Source: DASSFG01 sp035547915
Lineage (GTDB): Bacteria; Planctomycetota; Planctomycetia; Pirellulales; JAICIG01
Direction of reading: 5' to 3'
Assembly (NCBI GenBank): GCA_035547915.1
Contig: DASZTS010000108.1
Location: 1-64,000 of the forward strand
Length of the DNA: 64,000 nucleotides
Positions 52,677 through 61,084 of the stretch are shown here, piece by piece. The notes beneath the pieces are model-generated. The model had not been told where the DNA came from. It made no database searches and saw only the letters and a list, made by a program, of their open reading frames with translations. Position numbers and translations under genes: made by a program. Positions within the stretch are counted from its first letter, which is position 1; each line of letters starts with the position of its first letter.

Positions 52677-53297
52677 ATGGCCCTCTTTGGAAAAGACTGG
52701 AACGTATTGACGCTTACGTTCGAACGCGCCGATCTGCTGCGCGTGAATGGCAACCGTACGAAAGGCCTCGACGCCAACAAGATCCGCGACAACGCCATGC
52801 GTCATGCGCGCTCGGTCTATTGGGCCGTCTTTGATCAACGGGGCAAAGTGCTCAAAAGCGAAGCAGGGCCCGGCATAGACTTGATATCCAAGTCCGCCGC
52901 CGAACGGCTCAAGCAGGACTGGGTCAAGCACGAGTCGGTGCAAGCCGTACTCGAGATGTTGCAGAAGGGCGAGGTCAAGGCCGCCCGTATCTACCCTGCC
53001 AGCGATTTCGCGGCGCCGGCCGCGGCCCCACCGACCAAGGCCGATCGCACCTACAAACTCGTGGTCGATGCCGGCGAGGGGGACGAGTTCGAATCGACGT
53101 TAAAGCTCATCCAGTCGATCGAAGGCCTGTTCGGCACGCTCATCTCACCCGATGGAGACGAAGTGCCGATCCGCGATGCGCAGCTCACGGCCGGGCAGAT
53201 TTCGTTCGAATTCACGCTCGGTTCCGGCGAAGAAGCGGTTTCGCTCCGCTTCCGGGGCCTGGTGCGGCGAGACGTGGTCAAGGGGAGCTTCGTTTAG
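52677..53297 (+). CDS. Hypothetical protein, 206 aa
   Basis: A cytosolic protein I do not recognise. The first 100 residues mix alpha and beta segments (WNVLTLTFERADLLRVNGNRT; RSVYWAVFDQRGKVLKSEAG) and a helix-rich stretch with LKQDWVKHESVQAVLEMLQK. After an Ala/Pro linker at about 103-112 the C-terminal half is a beta sandwich-like unit (YKLVVDAGEGDEFESTLKLI; ISFEFTLGSGEEAVSLRFRG). It has an AAAGGAG ribosome site. Its 3' end overlaps the end of the convergent serine hydrolase gene by 20 bases. Confidence 0.7.
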   Translation: MALFGKDWNVLTLTFERADLLRVNGNRTKGLDANKIRDNAMRHARSVYWAVFDQRGKVLKSEAGPGIDLISKSAAERLKQDWVKHESVQAVLEMLQKGEVKAARIYPASDFAAPAAAPPTKADRTYKLVVDAGEGDEFESTLKLIQSIEGLFGTLISPDGDEVPIRDAQLTAGQISFEFTLGSGEEAVSLRFRGLVRRDVVKGSFV

Positions 53298-54528
53298 GCG
53301 CCGTCTCAGATTCTGTTTTCCCCTGCACGATGGCTTGGGCGGCGATGGTGCCGATCTGCCCGGCCAGGCGGTTGACGGACCCCTTGCCGCCGGGATGCAG
53401 ACGATTGCTGAGAAAGATCACGGTCAGTTCGAGCACCGGATCGATCCACAGCGACGTCCCCGTGAAGCCGCCATGCCCGCAAGCTCGCTCCGAGAATCCT
53501 TCGCCCCGGTTTGACGAATAGCCGGTGCGCACATCCCAGCCCAGCGCGCGCAGGCCGCCGGGCGTCGGCTGCGGTCGTGTCATCTCGGCCACCGTTTCGG
53601 GCCGCAGCACGCGCTCACCCGACCAGCTTCCCTGGTTCAGGAGCATCTGGGCGTAGACGGCCAGATCCTCGGCCGTCGAAAACATGCCAGCGTGGCCGGC
53701 GACGCCACCTAACGCGTAAGCACGCGGATCGTGTACTTCGCCTTGCATCCATCGCCCGTCACGCCTTTCGGTAGGCGCGGCGCGAAGGCGAAGCGGTTCG
53801 TCCGGCAGAAAACGTGTGTCGGCCAGACCGAGCGGATGGAAGATGTGTTTGGAGGCAAATTGGTCGAGCCCTTCGCCGGCGAGGCGCTCCACGAGTTCGC
53901 CGAGCACCATGAAACCGACGTCGGAATAGATGAATGATTGCCCTGGAGGCGACCGCGGCGTGATGGCAAGCAACCGTTCGATCGCAAGTGTGCGGCCGTC
54001 GGCGAAGTCGGCCAGATCGTTGTCGGCGATCAGCCCGCCCTGGTGTGTGAGAAGCTGCCGGACGGTGATCGCCTCTTTGCCCTGCGCAGCAAACTCCGGT
54101 AAGTGCTTGGCGACTGGGTCGTCGAGGTCCAGTCGGCCTTTCTCGGCGAGCAACATTACACTGGTCGCCGTGGCGATCGGCTTGGTGAGCGAGGCCAGGT
54201 CGAAGACGGTCTCGACCGTCATCGGAGTGGCAACCGGTTCGAGAGCGCGATTTCCGTAAGCCTCGAGAACCACGACTTTGCCGCGGCGGGCGATGAGCAC
54301 GACACAGCCCGGCATTTGCCGGGCGGCAAGAGCCTCACCCACGGCGTCGTTGATCGCCGCCAGGCGCTCCGCTTGCATGTCGACCGCGGCCGGCTCGGCT
54401 CGCGGCAGTTTTGCGCCGGCCGACGCGGCGAGTTGCCCCGTAATCAGGTATCCAAAAGCCGTCAGTACGACCACCGCGGCCGGTCGCGTAGTCAGTCGGT
54501 TCGGCGGGTGGGGCGGTAGCCTGCTCAT
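53278..54528 (-). CDS. Secreted serine hydrolase, beta-lactamase class C fold
   Basis: A 416-residue exported enzyme. A hydrophobic signal (AAVVVLTAFGYLITGQLAASA) leads to the class C beta-lactamase/esterase fold: the nucleophile motif is SLTK in FDLASLTKPIATATS, the YxN position reads YSD in FIYSDVGFMVLG, and GHGGFTGTSLW stands for the KTG element with HGG. The motifs fit penicillin-binding-protein-like peptidases or esterases. ATG at 54528 was chosen; the frame is open to 54681. The small basic-protein gene precedes it by 11 bases. Confidence 0.87.
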   Translation of the reverse strand: MSRLPPHPPNRLTTRPAAVVVLTAFGYLITGQLAASAGAKLPRAEPAAVDMQAERLAAINDAVGEALAARQMPGCVVLIARRGKVVVLEAYGNRALEPVATPMTVETVFDLASLTKPIATATSVMLLAEKGRLDLDDPVAKHLPEFAAQGKEAITVRQLLTHQGGLIADNDLADFADGRTLAIERLLAITPRSPPGQSFIYSDVGFMVLGELVERLAGEGLDQFASKHIFHPLGLADTRFLPDEPLRLRAAPTERRDGRWMQGEVHDPRAYALGGVAGHAGMFSTAEDLAVYAQMLLNQGSWSGERVLRPETVAEMTRPQPTPGGLRALGWDVRTGYSSNRGEGFSERACGHGGFTGTSLWIDPVLELTVIFLSNRLHPGGKGSVNRLAGQIGTIAAQAIVQGKTESETAPKRSSP

Positions 54529-54539
54529 GACCGTCCGTA

Positions 54540-54803
54540 TCAGCGGGGCCGACGACGCCAACGTCGCCCGGTTCGTTTCTTCGTCACCCGGCCGCCGCGA
54601 TGTGACTTGACGCGAGGCGACGAGGCTGGCCGGGCGGTCGGAGTCTGGTTGACCTCGACGACGGGACGGTGCCGCCGGCAATGGTCGAGAGCAGAGCGCA
54701 TCTCATCGACCAGCGACTCGGCCGTCTCGAGGAGTTCGAGCGATTCGGCGCGCAGGGCGTCAAACCGTGACCAGGCATCGGGTTCCATCGGTTCGGGCAG
54801 CAT
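54540..54803 (-). CDS. Small basic hypothetical protein, 87 aa
   Basis: A short gene 11 bases ahead of the serine hydrolase, so probably co-transcribed. The N-terminal half (EPDAWSRFDALRAESLELLE, then SLVDEMRSALDHC) is an amphipathic helix; the end is strongly basic (RGGRVTKKRTGRRWRRRPR), likely to bind nucleic acid or acidic surfaces. The open frame reaches upstream to 54827. No family recognised, and it could be a spurious ORF in GC-rich DNA. Confidence 0.5.
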   Translation of the reverse strand: MLPEPMEPDAWSRFDALRAESLELLETAESLVDEMRSALDHCRRHRPVVEVNQTPTARPASSPRVKSHRGGRVTKKRTGRRWRRRPR

Positions 54804-54961
54804 GGCCCAATTGTATCCGGAACGCACCCTACAAACGATACGATCGCCGGTGCAGTGTCAACCTGAACGCCTCGAATCGCTTTTTTTCTTGCCCGTCTTG
54901 CAATCGGTGCATTTAATGGTTTTTTGGGGATCACGTCTTGTTAACCGGGAGCAAGAAGGCC

Positions 54962-57232
54962 ATGTTGCGCCGAGTTTTCGCGCGTCTGCGCCGGCAAAAC
55001 GGCAAACACCTAGTCCGTCGCGGTAGCCGGGTGGCGCGTGTCGGAGGGGGATCTTGGCGCGCGCCGCGTGCCGAACAACTCGAAATGCGCTGGTTTCTCA
55101 CCAGCAATCCGATCGTGACGGTCGACACCAACTTCGGCAACTTCCAGCTCGAATTGTTCCCCGCCGATGCCCCACAGACGGTGGCGAACTTTCTCAGCTA
55201 CGTCGACAGCGGCAAATACACCGACGCGGTCTTCAGCCGTTCGGTGGCCAACTTCGTGGTCCAGGCCGGCGGCATCACCTCGACCAGCGCCACCTATACG
55301 AGCAATTCACAGTTCGTACCCGTGGCGCAAAATGCCGCCATTCCGTTGGAATACAAATTGCCCAACACGGCGGGCACGATCGCGATGGCGCGGAGTAGCA
55401 GCCCCAACAGTGCCACCGACGAATGGTTCATCAATACCGTCGACAATTCGACAAACCTCGGTCCGGGCGGTGTCGACGCGAACGGTTACGCCGTCTTCGG
55501 CCAGGTCATCGGCAACGGCATGCAGGTGATCGACACGATCGCCGCATTGTCCACGAAGAACGAAGGCTCCGTGCAGACCAGCACCAGCAGCAGCACCGAC
55601 CTAAGCAATCTGCCGCTGGGACCGAACAACAAGTTGGTGCAGATCACTTCGATGACCGTCGACAGTGTGGACGGCAACGTCTACAACGACGCCAACGGCA
55701 ACGGCCAGGCCGATACGGGCGAGGTCGGCGTGGCCGGCCGAACCGTGTTCGTCGACGTGGACGGCACCGGCAAGCCCGACAGCAACAACCCGTCGGTGGT
55801 CACCGACGCGGAAGGCAACTATTCGATCACCGGCGTGAAGGCCGGAAGTTTTGTCGTGCGCGAAGTCTTACCCAGCGGTGTCGGACTGACGACGCCGCTA
55901 CAGACCGTGACATTTGCCGCCAATCAGACCTCGCTCGTCTTCTTCGGCGAGGGGCCTGCTATCACCGGCACGGTATTTAGCGACTTGAACGACAACGGGA
56001 AACTCGACACGGGTGAAACGGGCGTCGCGGGCCGTACCGTATTCCTAAACAACGACGGCACCGGCAAGCCCGACAGCAGCAACCCGTCGACGACGACCGA
56101 CGCGAACGGCCATTTCTCCTTCTCGGGACTCGCATCGGGCACTTATAAGGTCGCGGAAGTGCAGCCGACAAACGTCAATTTGTCGACGAACACGCAAGCG
56201 ATCGTCGTGACCGCCAACGCTCCCGCGGTGACGGCCAACATCGGCGAGTTGCCGTCGATCGTCGGCACCGTTTTCAACGATTTGAACGACAACGGTAAGC
56301 TCGACTCCGGTGAACCGGGGTTGCCTGGGGTCACCGTCTTCGTGAACGAGGACGGCACGGGCAAGCCCGACAGCAGCAACCCGTCGACGACGACCGACGC
56401 GAACGGACGATTCATATTCAGCGGGCTGAGTGCCGGGTCCTATACCGTCGAAGAGGTGATCCCGACCGACCATGGTGTGACGCTGACGACGCCGTTTGCG
56501 GCCGTCACCGTCGGCTCGTCTCAGTTGCCGACCGTCAACATCGGCAACGCGCTCACGAGCACCATCGTTCCGCTGCCCGTGGGGTCTAACCCGCCGACAC
56601 CCTCCAGCAACGGCAACACGTCGTACATCGATAACCTCTACTACACGGTACTGGGTCGGCAGGTCGATCAAGCCACTCTGTCGTACTGGCAACAGCAACT
56701 CTCCGGCGGAATCACACGCGACTCGGTAGCGCAGGCCGTTTGGAACTCGACCGAGCATCGTACCGACCAGGTCGACCAGTTCTATCACACGTTCTTGGGC
56801 CGCGCTCCCGAGGCCGCGGGAGAGAGCTATTGGGTCAATACGTATAATTCCTGGGGTAACGAGAAGACCCTCGTGCTGAATTTTGTGACCGTGCCGGAAT
56901 ACCAGCACCTGCACGTCAGCAACTCCGATTTCGTCACCGCACTGTACAACGATGTTGCCCAGCGGCCGGCCGATTCTTCGGGCCTCGCGTTCTGGCAGAG
57001 CGCTTTGAACGGCGGCGAGTCGCGCTTGCAGGTCGCCCAGACCTTCGTCAACGGCCAGGAAGCCAGCACGCGTGCCGTCGACTCGTTCTTTGCCGACTTC
57101 CTGCACCGCGCCGCCGACTCGACGACGCAGGGCATGATCACCAACCTCGAGCAGGGGAAGGCCTCCATCGAAGCGACCGCCGTCAGCGTCCTGGCCAGCA
57201 ATGAGTACTTTAATCTCTCCGGCAAGATCTAG
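54962..57232 (+). CDS. Secreted cyclophilin fused to SdrD-B repeats and DUF4214
   Basis: A 756-residue surface protein. The N-terminal RAPRAEQLEMRWFLTSN is the E-x-L-E-x-R targeting motif seen in large planctomycete surface proteins. A cyclophilin-type peptidyl-prolyl isomerase domain (about 45-230) has FGNFQLELFPADAPQTVANF, FSRSVANFVVQAGG and AMARSSSPNSATDEWFIN, keeping the catalytic Arg and Phe. Three SdrD-B-like repeats of about 97 residues follow (DANGNGQADTGE, DLNDNGKLDTGE, DLNDNGKLDSGE calcium-loop cores), then a DUF4214 domain of about 170 residues (YIDNLYYTVLGRQVDQATL) that is common at the end of Ca-binding exoproteins. Start at 54962 chosen for the AAGAAGG ribosome site. Extracellular folding or adhesion role inferred. 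Confidence 0.82.
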   Translation: MLRRVFARLRRQNGKHLVRRGSRVARVGGGSWRAPRAEQLEMRWFLTSNPIVTVDTNFGNFQLELFPADAPQTVANFLSYVDSGKYTDAVFSRSVANFVVQAGGITSTSATYTSNSQFVPVAQNAAIPLEYKLPNTAGTIAMARSSSPNSATDEWFINTVDNSTNLGPGGVDANGYAVFGQVIGNGMQVIDTIAALSTKNEGSVQTSTSSSTDLSNLPLGPNNKLVQITSMTVDSVDGNVYNDANGNGQADTGEVGVAGRTVFVDVDGTGKPDSNNPSVVTDAEGNYSITGVKAGSFVVREVLPSGVGLTTPLQTVTFAANQTSLVFFGEGPAITGTVFSDLNDNGKLDTGETGVAGRTVFLNNDGTGKPDSSNPSTTTDANGHFSFSGLASGTYKVAEVQPTNVNLSTNTQAIVVTANAPAVTANIGELPSIVGTVFNDLNDNGKLDSGEPGLPGVTVFVNEDGTGKPDSSNPSTTTDANGRFIFSGLSAGSYTVEEVIPTDHGVTLTTPFAAVTVGSSQLPTVNIGNALTSTIVPLPVGSNPPTPSSNGNTSYIDNLYYTVLGRQVDQATLSYWQQQLSGGITRDSVAQAVWNSTEHRTDQVDQFYHTFLGRAPEAAGESYWVNTYNSWGNEKTLVLNFVTVPEYQHLHVSNSDFVTALYNDVAQRPADSSGLAFWQSALNGGESRLQVAQTFVNGQEASTRAVDSFFADFLHRAADSTTQGMITNLEQGKASIEATAVSVLASNEYFNLSGKI
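56057..56410 (+). repeat. SdrD-B repeat units, near-identical at DNA level
   Basis: A stretch of about 45 bases starting GGCACCGGCAAGCCCGACAG at 56057 recurs at about 56356 (spacing 300 bases) with almost no changes, inside the second and third SdrD-B units. A more diverged copy lies at 55764. This suggests recent duplication or gene conversion within the gene. Confidence 0.6.
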
Positions 57233-57360
57233 CGTTCTGAGCGCGACGGCGTCGGACGCCGGCCAGCATGCTGCAGGTAAGGTCGTGGCATACGCGGAGA
57301 AACCGTACCTCGACCGGGTTTAGGGAGACTTGTGGCCGGTCCTGGCCGGCCCGAGTTTTC

Positions 57361-57389
57361 TTGCTCGACGTGTCGGCGCGAATTAGAAT
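57361..57389 (+). promoter_or_regulatory. Sigma-70-like promoter
   Basis: TTGCTC (57361-57366), 17-base spacer, TAGAAT (57384-57389, five of six). Start of transcription near 57396 lies after the first ATG (57392), which favours the ATG at 57428 as the true start of the next gene. Confidence 0.45.
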
Positions 57390-57427
57390 AAATGCGTTCT
57401 CAGGCGATACTATCTGCGGATTTGCTC

Positions 57428-58462
57428 ATGTCCACATCGATTGATCGGTGGATCGCGCGCGTTTCGAGTTGCGTGCTGGTGGTGCTGCTCGCATCCAACG
57501 CCGCCTGGTCTCAGACCGGCGCGTCGGCCAAGAAAGGTGCGCCGGCGGCCGCGACCGGACGCTTTCGCGCGGCGGCGCCCGGCGTCGAAACCACTATCGA
57601 GGCCGATTACGATGCGGCTGCCACGTTCAGCCGGCACGACCTGGTCGAGATCTTGGCGGCCGATCCGGAGTTCGGCGAGCGTCCGTTCTCCAAAGGCCGA
57701 TCTCCGGCCAAGGACACCGTCTTCTCGCGAAACATCTGGTGCCTGGAGTTGAGCTTCAAGCCCATGCGCATGATGTGGGTGGATGTCCCGGCAACCGACG
57801 GCCGCTTCGATCGCAAGCTCATCTGGTACCTGCTTTTCCGTGTGAAGAATACGGGGAAGGAATTGGCCCGCTCCGTCACCAGCGAAGGCGAGGTCAAATC
57901 CGATCTGGTCGATTCCAAACAACCGATCATGTTCGTGCCGCGCATCTGGCTCGAAAGCTGGGACAAGGGGAAGGCCTATCCCGATCGGGTCATTCCGGTC
58001 GCCTTGCCGGAAATCGAGCGCCGGGAAGACGCGGGCCACCGTCTGCTCAATGCCAAGGAGTTGTTGCCGGAGGCTCCTTCCCGCTTGTTGAACACGGTCG
58101 AGATGGAGCGCGAAATTCCGCCGAGCCCCGCCGGTCAGGATCTGGGGATCTGGGGCGTGGCGACGTGGGAAGACATCGATCCCGCGACTGACCACTTTTC
58201 GGTCTACATACAGGGCCTGACCAACGCCTATCAATGGGAAGACGCCAAAGAGAACGGTCAGTATGTCTATAAGCAGGGAGACCCATTGGGCACGGGCAGG
58301 AAGCTCCTGCAAAAGACCTTGCGTCTCAACTTCTGGCGGCCGAGCGACAAGTTCTACGAGCACGAAAGCGAGATCCGCTACGGCTACCGCGAGCACCCGG
58401 GCATCGAGCGTTTCGACCTGAAGCCCGAAGAGCAGGTTGACTATCGGTGGCTTTATCGGTAA
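57428..58462 (+). CDS. Secreted hypothetical protein, 344 aa
   Basis: An exported protein of unknown function. A signal peptide (IARVSSCVLVVLLASNAAWSQ) is followed by a Lys/Ala-rich linker and a mostly beta-rich domain with LELSFKPMRMMWVDVPATDG, LIWYLLFRVKNTGKEL and TLRLNFWRPSDKFYEHESE. The alternation of strands and a WYLLFRV core suggest an immunoglobulin-like or C2-like fold. It precedes rpmA, taking the place of rplU. A start at 57392 is possible but falls ahead of the inferred transcript. No family recognised. Confidence 0.72.
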   Translation: MSTSIDRWIARVSSCVLVVLLASNAAWSQTGASAKKGAPAAATGRFRAAAPGVETTIEADYDAAATFSRHDLVEILAADPEFGERPFSKGRSPAKDTVFSRNIWCLELSFKPMRMMWVDVPATDGRFDRKLIWYLLFRVKNTGKELARSVTSEGEVKSDLVDSKQPIMFVPRIWLESWDKGKAYPDRVIPVALPEIERREDAGHRLLNAKELLPEAPSRLLNTVEMEREIPPSPAGQDLGIWGVATWEDIDPATDHFSVYIQGLTNAYQWEDAKENGQYVYKQGDPLGTGRKLLQKTLRLNFWRPSDKFYEHESEIRYGYREHPGIERFDLKPEEQVDYRWLYR

Positions 58463-58511
58463 AAGGTTAGATTCGCTCGAAACTAACCAATTGCTCGAAA
58501 GAGTTACGGAC

Positions 58512-58760
58512 ATGGCACATAAGAAGGGACAAGGCTCCAGCCGCAACGGTCGCGATTCGAACGCCCAGCGACGGGGCGTCAAGAAATACGGCGGCGAACA
58601 GGTCTGGGCCGGGAATATCCTCGTTCGTCAGGTCGGCAACCGCTTCTTTCCCGGCAAAGGCGTGGGACAGGGGAACGACTACACGCTGTTTGCCCTCGTC
58701 GACGGCTATGTCAAGTTCGACCGCGGCGGCCGCCGCATAAGCATCATCGATTCGTTGTAG
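58512..58760 (+). CDS. rpmA: 50S ribosomal protein bL27
   Basis: An 82-residue ribosomal protein of the large subunit that reaches toward the peptidyl-transferase centre with its N-terminal arm. MAHKKGQGSSRNGRDSNAQR and VKKYGGEQVWAGNILVRQ are almost invariant, and the start needs no N-terminal cleavage, since it begins directly with AHKKG. It is 78 bases ahead of obgE, the usual partner. The other usual partner, rplU, is missing from the upstream side. Confidence 0.96.
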   Translation: MAHKKGQGSSRNGRDSNAQRRGVKKYGGEQVWAGNILVRQVGNRFFPGKGVGQGNDYTLFALVDGYVKFDRGGRRISIIDSL

Positions 58761-58838
58761 GACCGGGCTTCGTTCCCTTCCGCGCCCGGGCGCGTTTCTT
58801 GCGCCGATGACCGGCCCTTGGTCCGGTCGCACACCCCC

Positions 58839-59906
58839 ATGTTTGTCGATCGCGTCACCATCCAGGTCCAAGGCGGCAACGGGGGCAACGGTTGCGTCAG
58901 CTTCCGCAGGGAGAAATACGTCCCGCGGGGTGGTCCCGACGGTGGTGATGGCGGCGACGGCGGAAGCGTCATCCTGCTGGCCGAAGAGGGGATCGATAGC
59001 CTGGCAGCCTTATCGCATCGGCGGCATTGGAAGGGCGGCGGCGGTGGTGGCGGACGAGGCGCCAATTGTCATGGCCGTAGCGCCGACGATCTGGTGATCC
59101 GCGTCCCCCCGGGCACGATCGTTTACGACGCCGTGGGTGGGTTCGTGCTCAAAGACCTGGTGCGCGCCGGCGACCAGGTCATCGCCGCCCGTGGTGGCTC
59201 AGGGGGCAAGGGCAACACGCATTTCAAATCGGGTACGCAACGTGCGCCACGGCAGTCGACACCCGGTGAAGCCGGCGAAGCGCGGCAGTTGATCTTGGAA
59301 CTCAAGGTCATTGCCGACGTAGGGCTGATCGGCAAACCGAACGCCGGCAAGAGCACGCTCTTGAGCCGCCTTTCACGTGCCAGGCCCGAAATCGCGGCCT
59401 ATCCGTTCACCACCAAGTATCCGAACCTGGGGTTGGTGCAACTCAACTTCGATCGCTCGTTCGTCCTGGCCGACATTCCCGGCCTGATCGAAGGTGCCCA
59501 CGCCGGCCTGGGGCTGGGCCATGAATTCCTGCGGCACATCGAGCGGTCGGGCATACTTGTGCACCTGGTCGAGCCTGAACCCGCCGACGGCAGCGACCCG
59601 CTGACGAACTACCGCGTCATACACGACGAATTGAGGCTGTATAACCCTGTCTTGCTTGAGCGACCCGAGATCGTCGTGGTGAGCAAGGCCGAGTTACCCG
59701 AGGCCGCCGCAACGCGAGAACGACTATCGGCGGATCTCTCCCGCGAAGTATTGGCGATCTCCGCCGTCACCGGGGTGGGACTCGACAAATTACTCGCCGC
59801 GATCGCGCGCGAGTTGGACCAGTCCGTCGAGAGTCGACGGAAAACGGAGACGGCATCCGTACCTGAGGTCGCTGGCGACGCCGGGCCTGATGGCGGTTCG
59901 CAATGA
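58839..59906 (+). CDS. obgE: Obg-family GTPase
   Basis: A 355-residue GTPase required for ribosome assembly and stress response. The N-terminal glycine-rich Obg fold (1-158) begins MFVDRVTIQVQGGNGGNGC and includes GGPDGGDGG. The G domain has G1 GKPNAGKST, G2 AAYPFTTKYPNLG, G3 DIPGLIEGAHAGLGLGHEFL and G4 VVSKAEL (SKAE in place of NKxD, as is seen in some relatives), G5 ISAVTG. The ATG at 58839 was chosen at the invariant MFVD. Its end overlaps coaX by four bases. Confidence 0.94.
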   Translation: MFVDRVTIQVQGGNGGNGCVSFRREKYVPRGGPDGGDGGDGGSVILLAEEGIDSLAALSHRRHWKGGGGGGGRGANCHGRSADDLVIRVPPGTIVYDAVGGFVLKDLVRAGDQVIAARGGSGGKGNTHFKSGTQRAPRQSTPGEAGEARQLILELKVIADVGLIGKPNAGKSTLLSRLSRARPEIAAYPFTTKYPNLGLVQLNFDRSFVLADIPGLIEGAHAGLGLGHEFLRHIERSGILVHLVEPEPADGSDPLTNYRVIHDELRLYNPVLLERPEIVVVSKAELPEAAATRERLSADLSREVLAISAVTGVGLDKLLAAIARELDQSVESRRKTETASVPEVAGDAGPDGGSQ

Positions 59907-60718
59907 CCGCCGACAAGCGTGCCACGATCGCCGCGGTCGACATCGGCAACAGCCGCATCAAGGTCGGCCTGTTCGCCGCGGAGGATGTCGCAGGCACCGC
60001 GGCCAACGAATTACCCCAGCCGCTGCGAACACACAGCTTCTTGCCCGACGAAGCCGGGCTGGCCAGCCTTGGCGAATGGTTGGTCCCCCAAGCCACCGGC
60101 GACCTGTCGTGGTGGGTGGCGAGTGTGCAACGCACGTTCGCCACGCGACTGGTCGACTGGTTGCGGACCGGCTCGCCGCGGCAAACCGTCCTGCTCGTAT
60201 CCGGCGATCTACCTCTCGCCGTATCTCTCGATCGGCCCGACATGGTAGGGATCGACCGACTGCTCGACGCGGTGGCCGTCAACCGACTGCGGCCGGTCGA
60301 CCGGCCAGCCATCATCGTCGACCTCGGCACGGCCATCACGGTGGATCTGGTGTCGACGAATGGTGCGTTTCTGGGAGGGGCGATCATGCCCGGCATCGGC
60401 ATGTCGGCCCGCGCTCTCCACGAGTTCGCCGATCTCCTTCCGTTGCTCGACATGGTCGGCCTGGCGGAACCCCCTACCGCATTAGGCACCGACACCGTGG
60501 CTGCCATGCGCGCAGGCATTTTTTGGGGTGCCGTGGGCGGAATACGCCGGTTGGTCGAAGAGCTTTCGCGATCGGTCGCCGGCGATCCGCAGGTCTTTCT
60601 CACCGGCGGCGCCGCGCCGAGCGTCGCCTCGCTCATCGCCCCAGGTACCGGTTATCACCCGCATCTGACGCTCGCCGCGATTGCTCTGGTGGCAACGCAA
60701 GGTGGCGGCGGAATTTGA
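59903..60718 (+). CDS. coaX: Type III pantothenate kinase
   Basis: A 271-residue enzyme that phosphorylates pantothenate, the first step of coenzyme A synthesis. CoaX-type ASKHA fold signatures: AAVDIGNSRIKVGLF (phosphate 1), MVGIDRLLDAVAV, and VDLGTAITVDLVSTNGAFLGGAIMPGIGMSARAL (in pieces), then GVDTVAAMRAGIFWGAVGGI-like and FLTGGAAP. Length is usual. It overlaps obgE by ATGA, so it is the last gene of the rpmA-obgE-coaX unit. Confidence 0.92.
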   Translation: MTADKRATIAAVDIGNSRIKVGLFAAEDVAGTAANELPQPLRTHSFLPDEAGLASLGEWLVPQATGDLSWWVASVQRTFATRLVDWLRTGSPRQTVLLVSGDLPLAVSLDRPDMVGIDRLLDAVAVNRLRPVDRPAIIVDLGTAITVDLVSTNGAFLGGAIMPGIGMSARALHEFADLLPLLDMVGLAEPPTALGTDTVAAMRAGIFWGAVGGIRRLVEELSRSVAGDPQVFLTGGAAPSVASLIAPGTGYHPHLTLAAIALVATQGGGGI

Positions 60719-60746
60719 TTGACAGCGACCGCGCATCCGCTAGCAT
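60719..60746 (+). promoter_or_regulatory. Strong sigma-70-type promoter
   Basis: TTGACA (60719-60724, exact consensus) directly after the coaX stop, 16-base spacer, TAGCAT (60741-60746, four of six). It faces the 136-aa gene and the ferredoxin oxidoreductase gene, 340 bases downstream. Confidence 0.6.
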
Positions 60747-60752
60747 GAAGGC

Positions 60753-61084
60753 GTGACCGCGTTGAGTTGGGCACGTCAGGGTCAATAACGACTTCGGCGC
60801 GCGCGACGAACAAATCGGCCGAATTCACTCACTTCATTTCGGCTTGGTCTCGGCCGGTTGGTCCGCCACGTGGCGATAAGCGCTGTTGGCCGCGGTGTAC
60901 GGCATCAGCGGGGCTGGGGCGCAAGCTGTTTCCACGTTTCTTAGCCAAACCGGCGGCGCGCGCTGTTCGCCGGAGCAGCGTATTGCGGTTGTAGGGCGCC
61001 CGTCGGAGCAAATAGGCGGACCGAGATTTCGCTGAGGCGAAACGGGGCGTGCGCTTCAGCCAGCACATTGCCGAGGATGCGGCG
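60753..61084 (+). other. Long untranslated leader, about 330 bases
   Basis: Between the promoter and the ATG at 61085 no gene is supported. A small hairpin TTTCGC-TGAG-GCGAAA lies near 61027-61042. Short frames on both strands (for instance 60829-61068 minus) have no family features. The stretch could carry a regulatory RNA element; none of the known classes was recognised. Confidence 0.5.

Noticed and set aside
60829..61068. 79-codon minus-strand open frame in the long leader
   Set aside because: Basic, Arg-rich composition, no ribosome site, no neighbour context.
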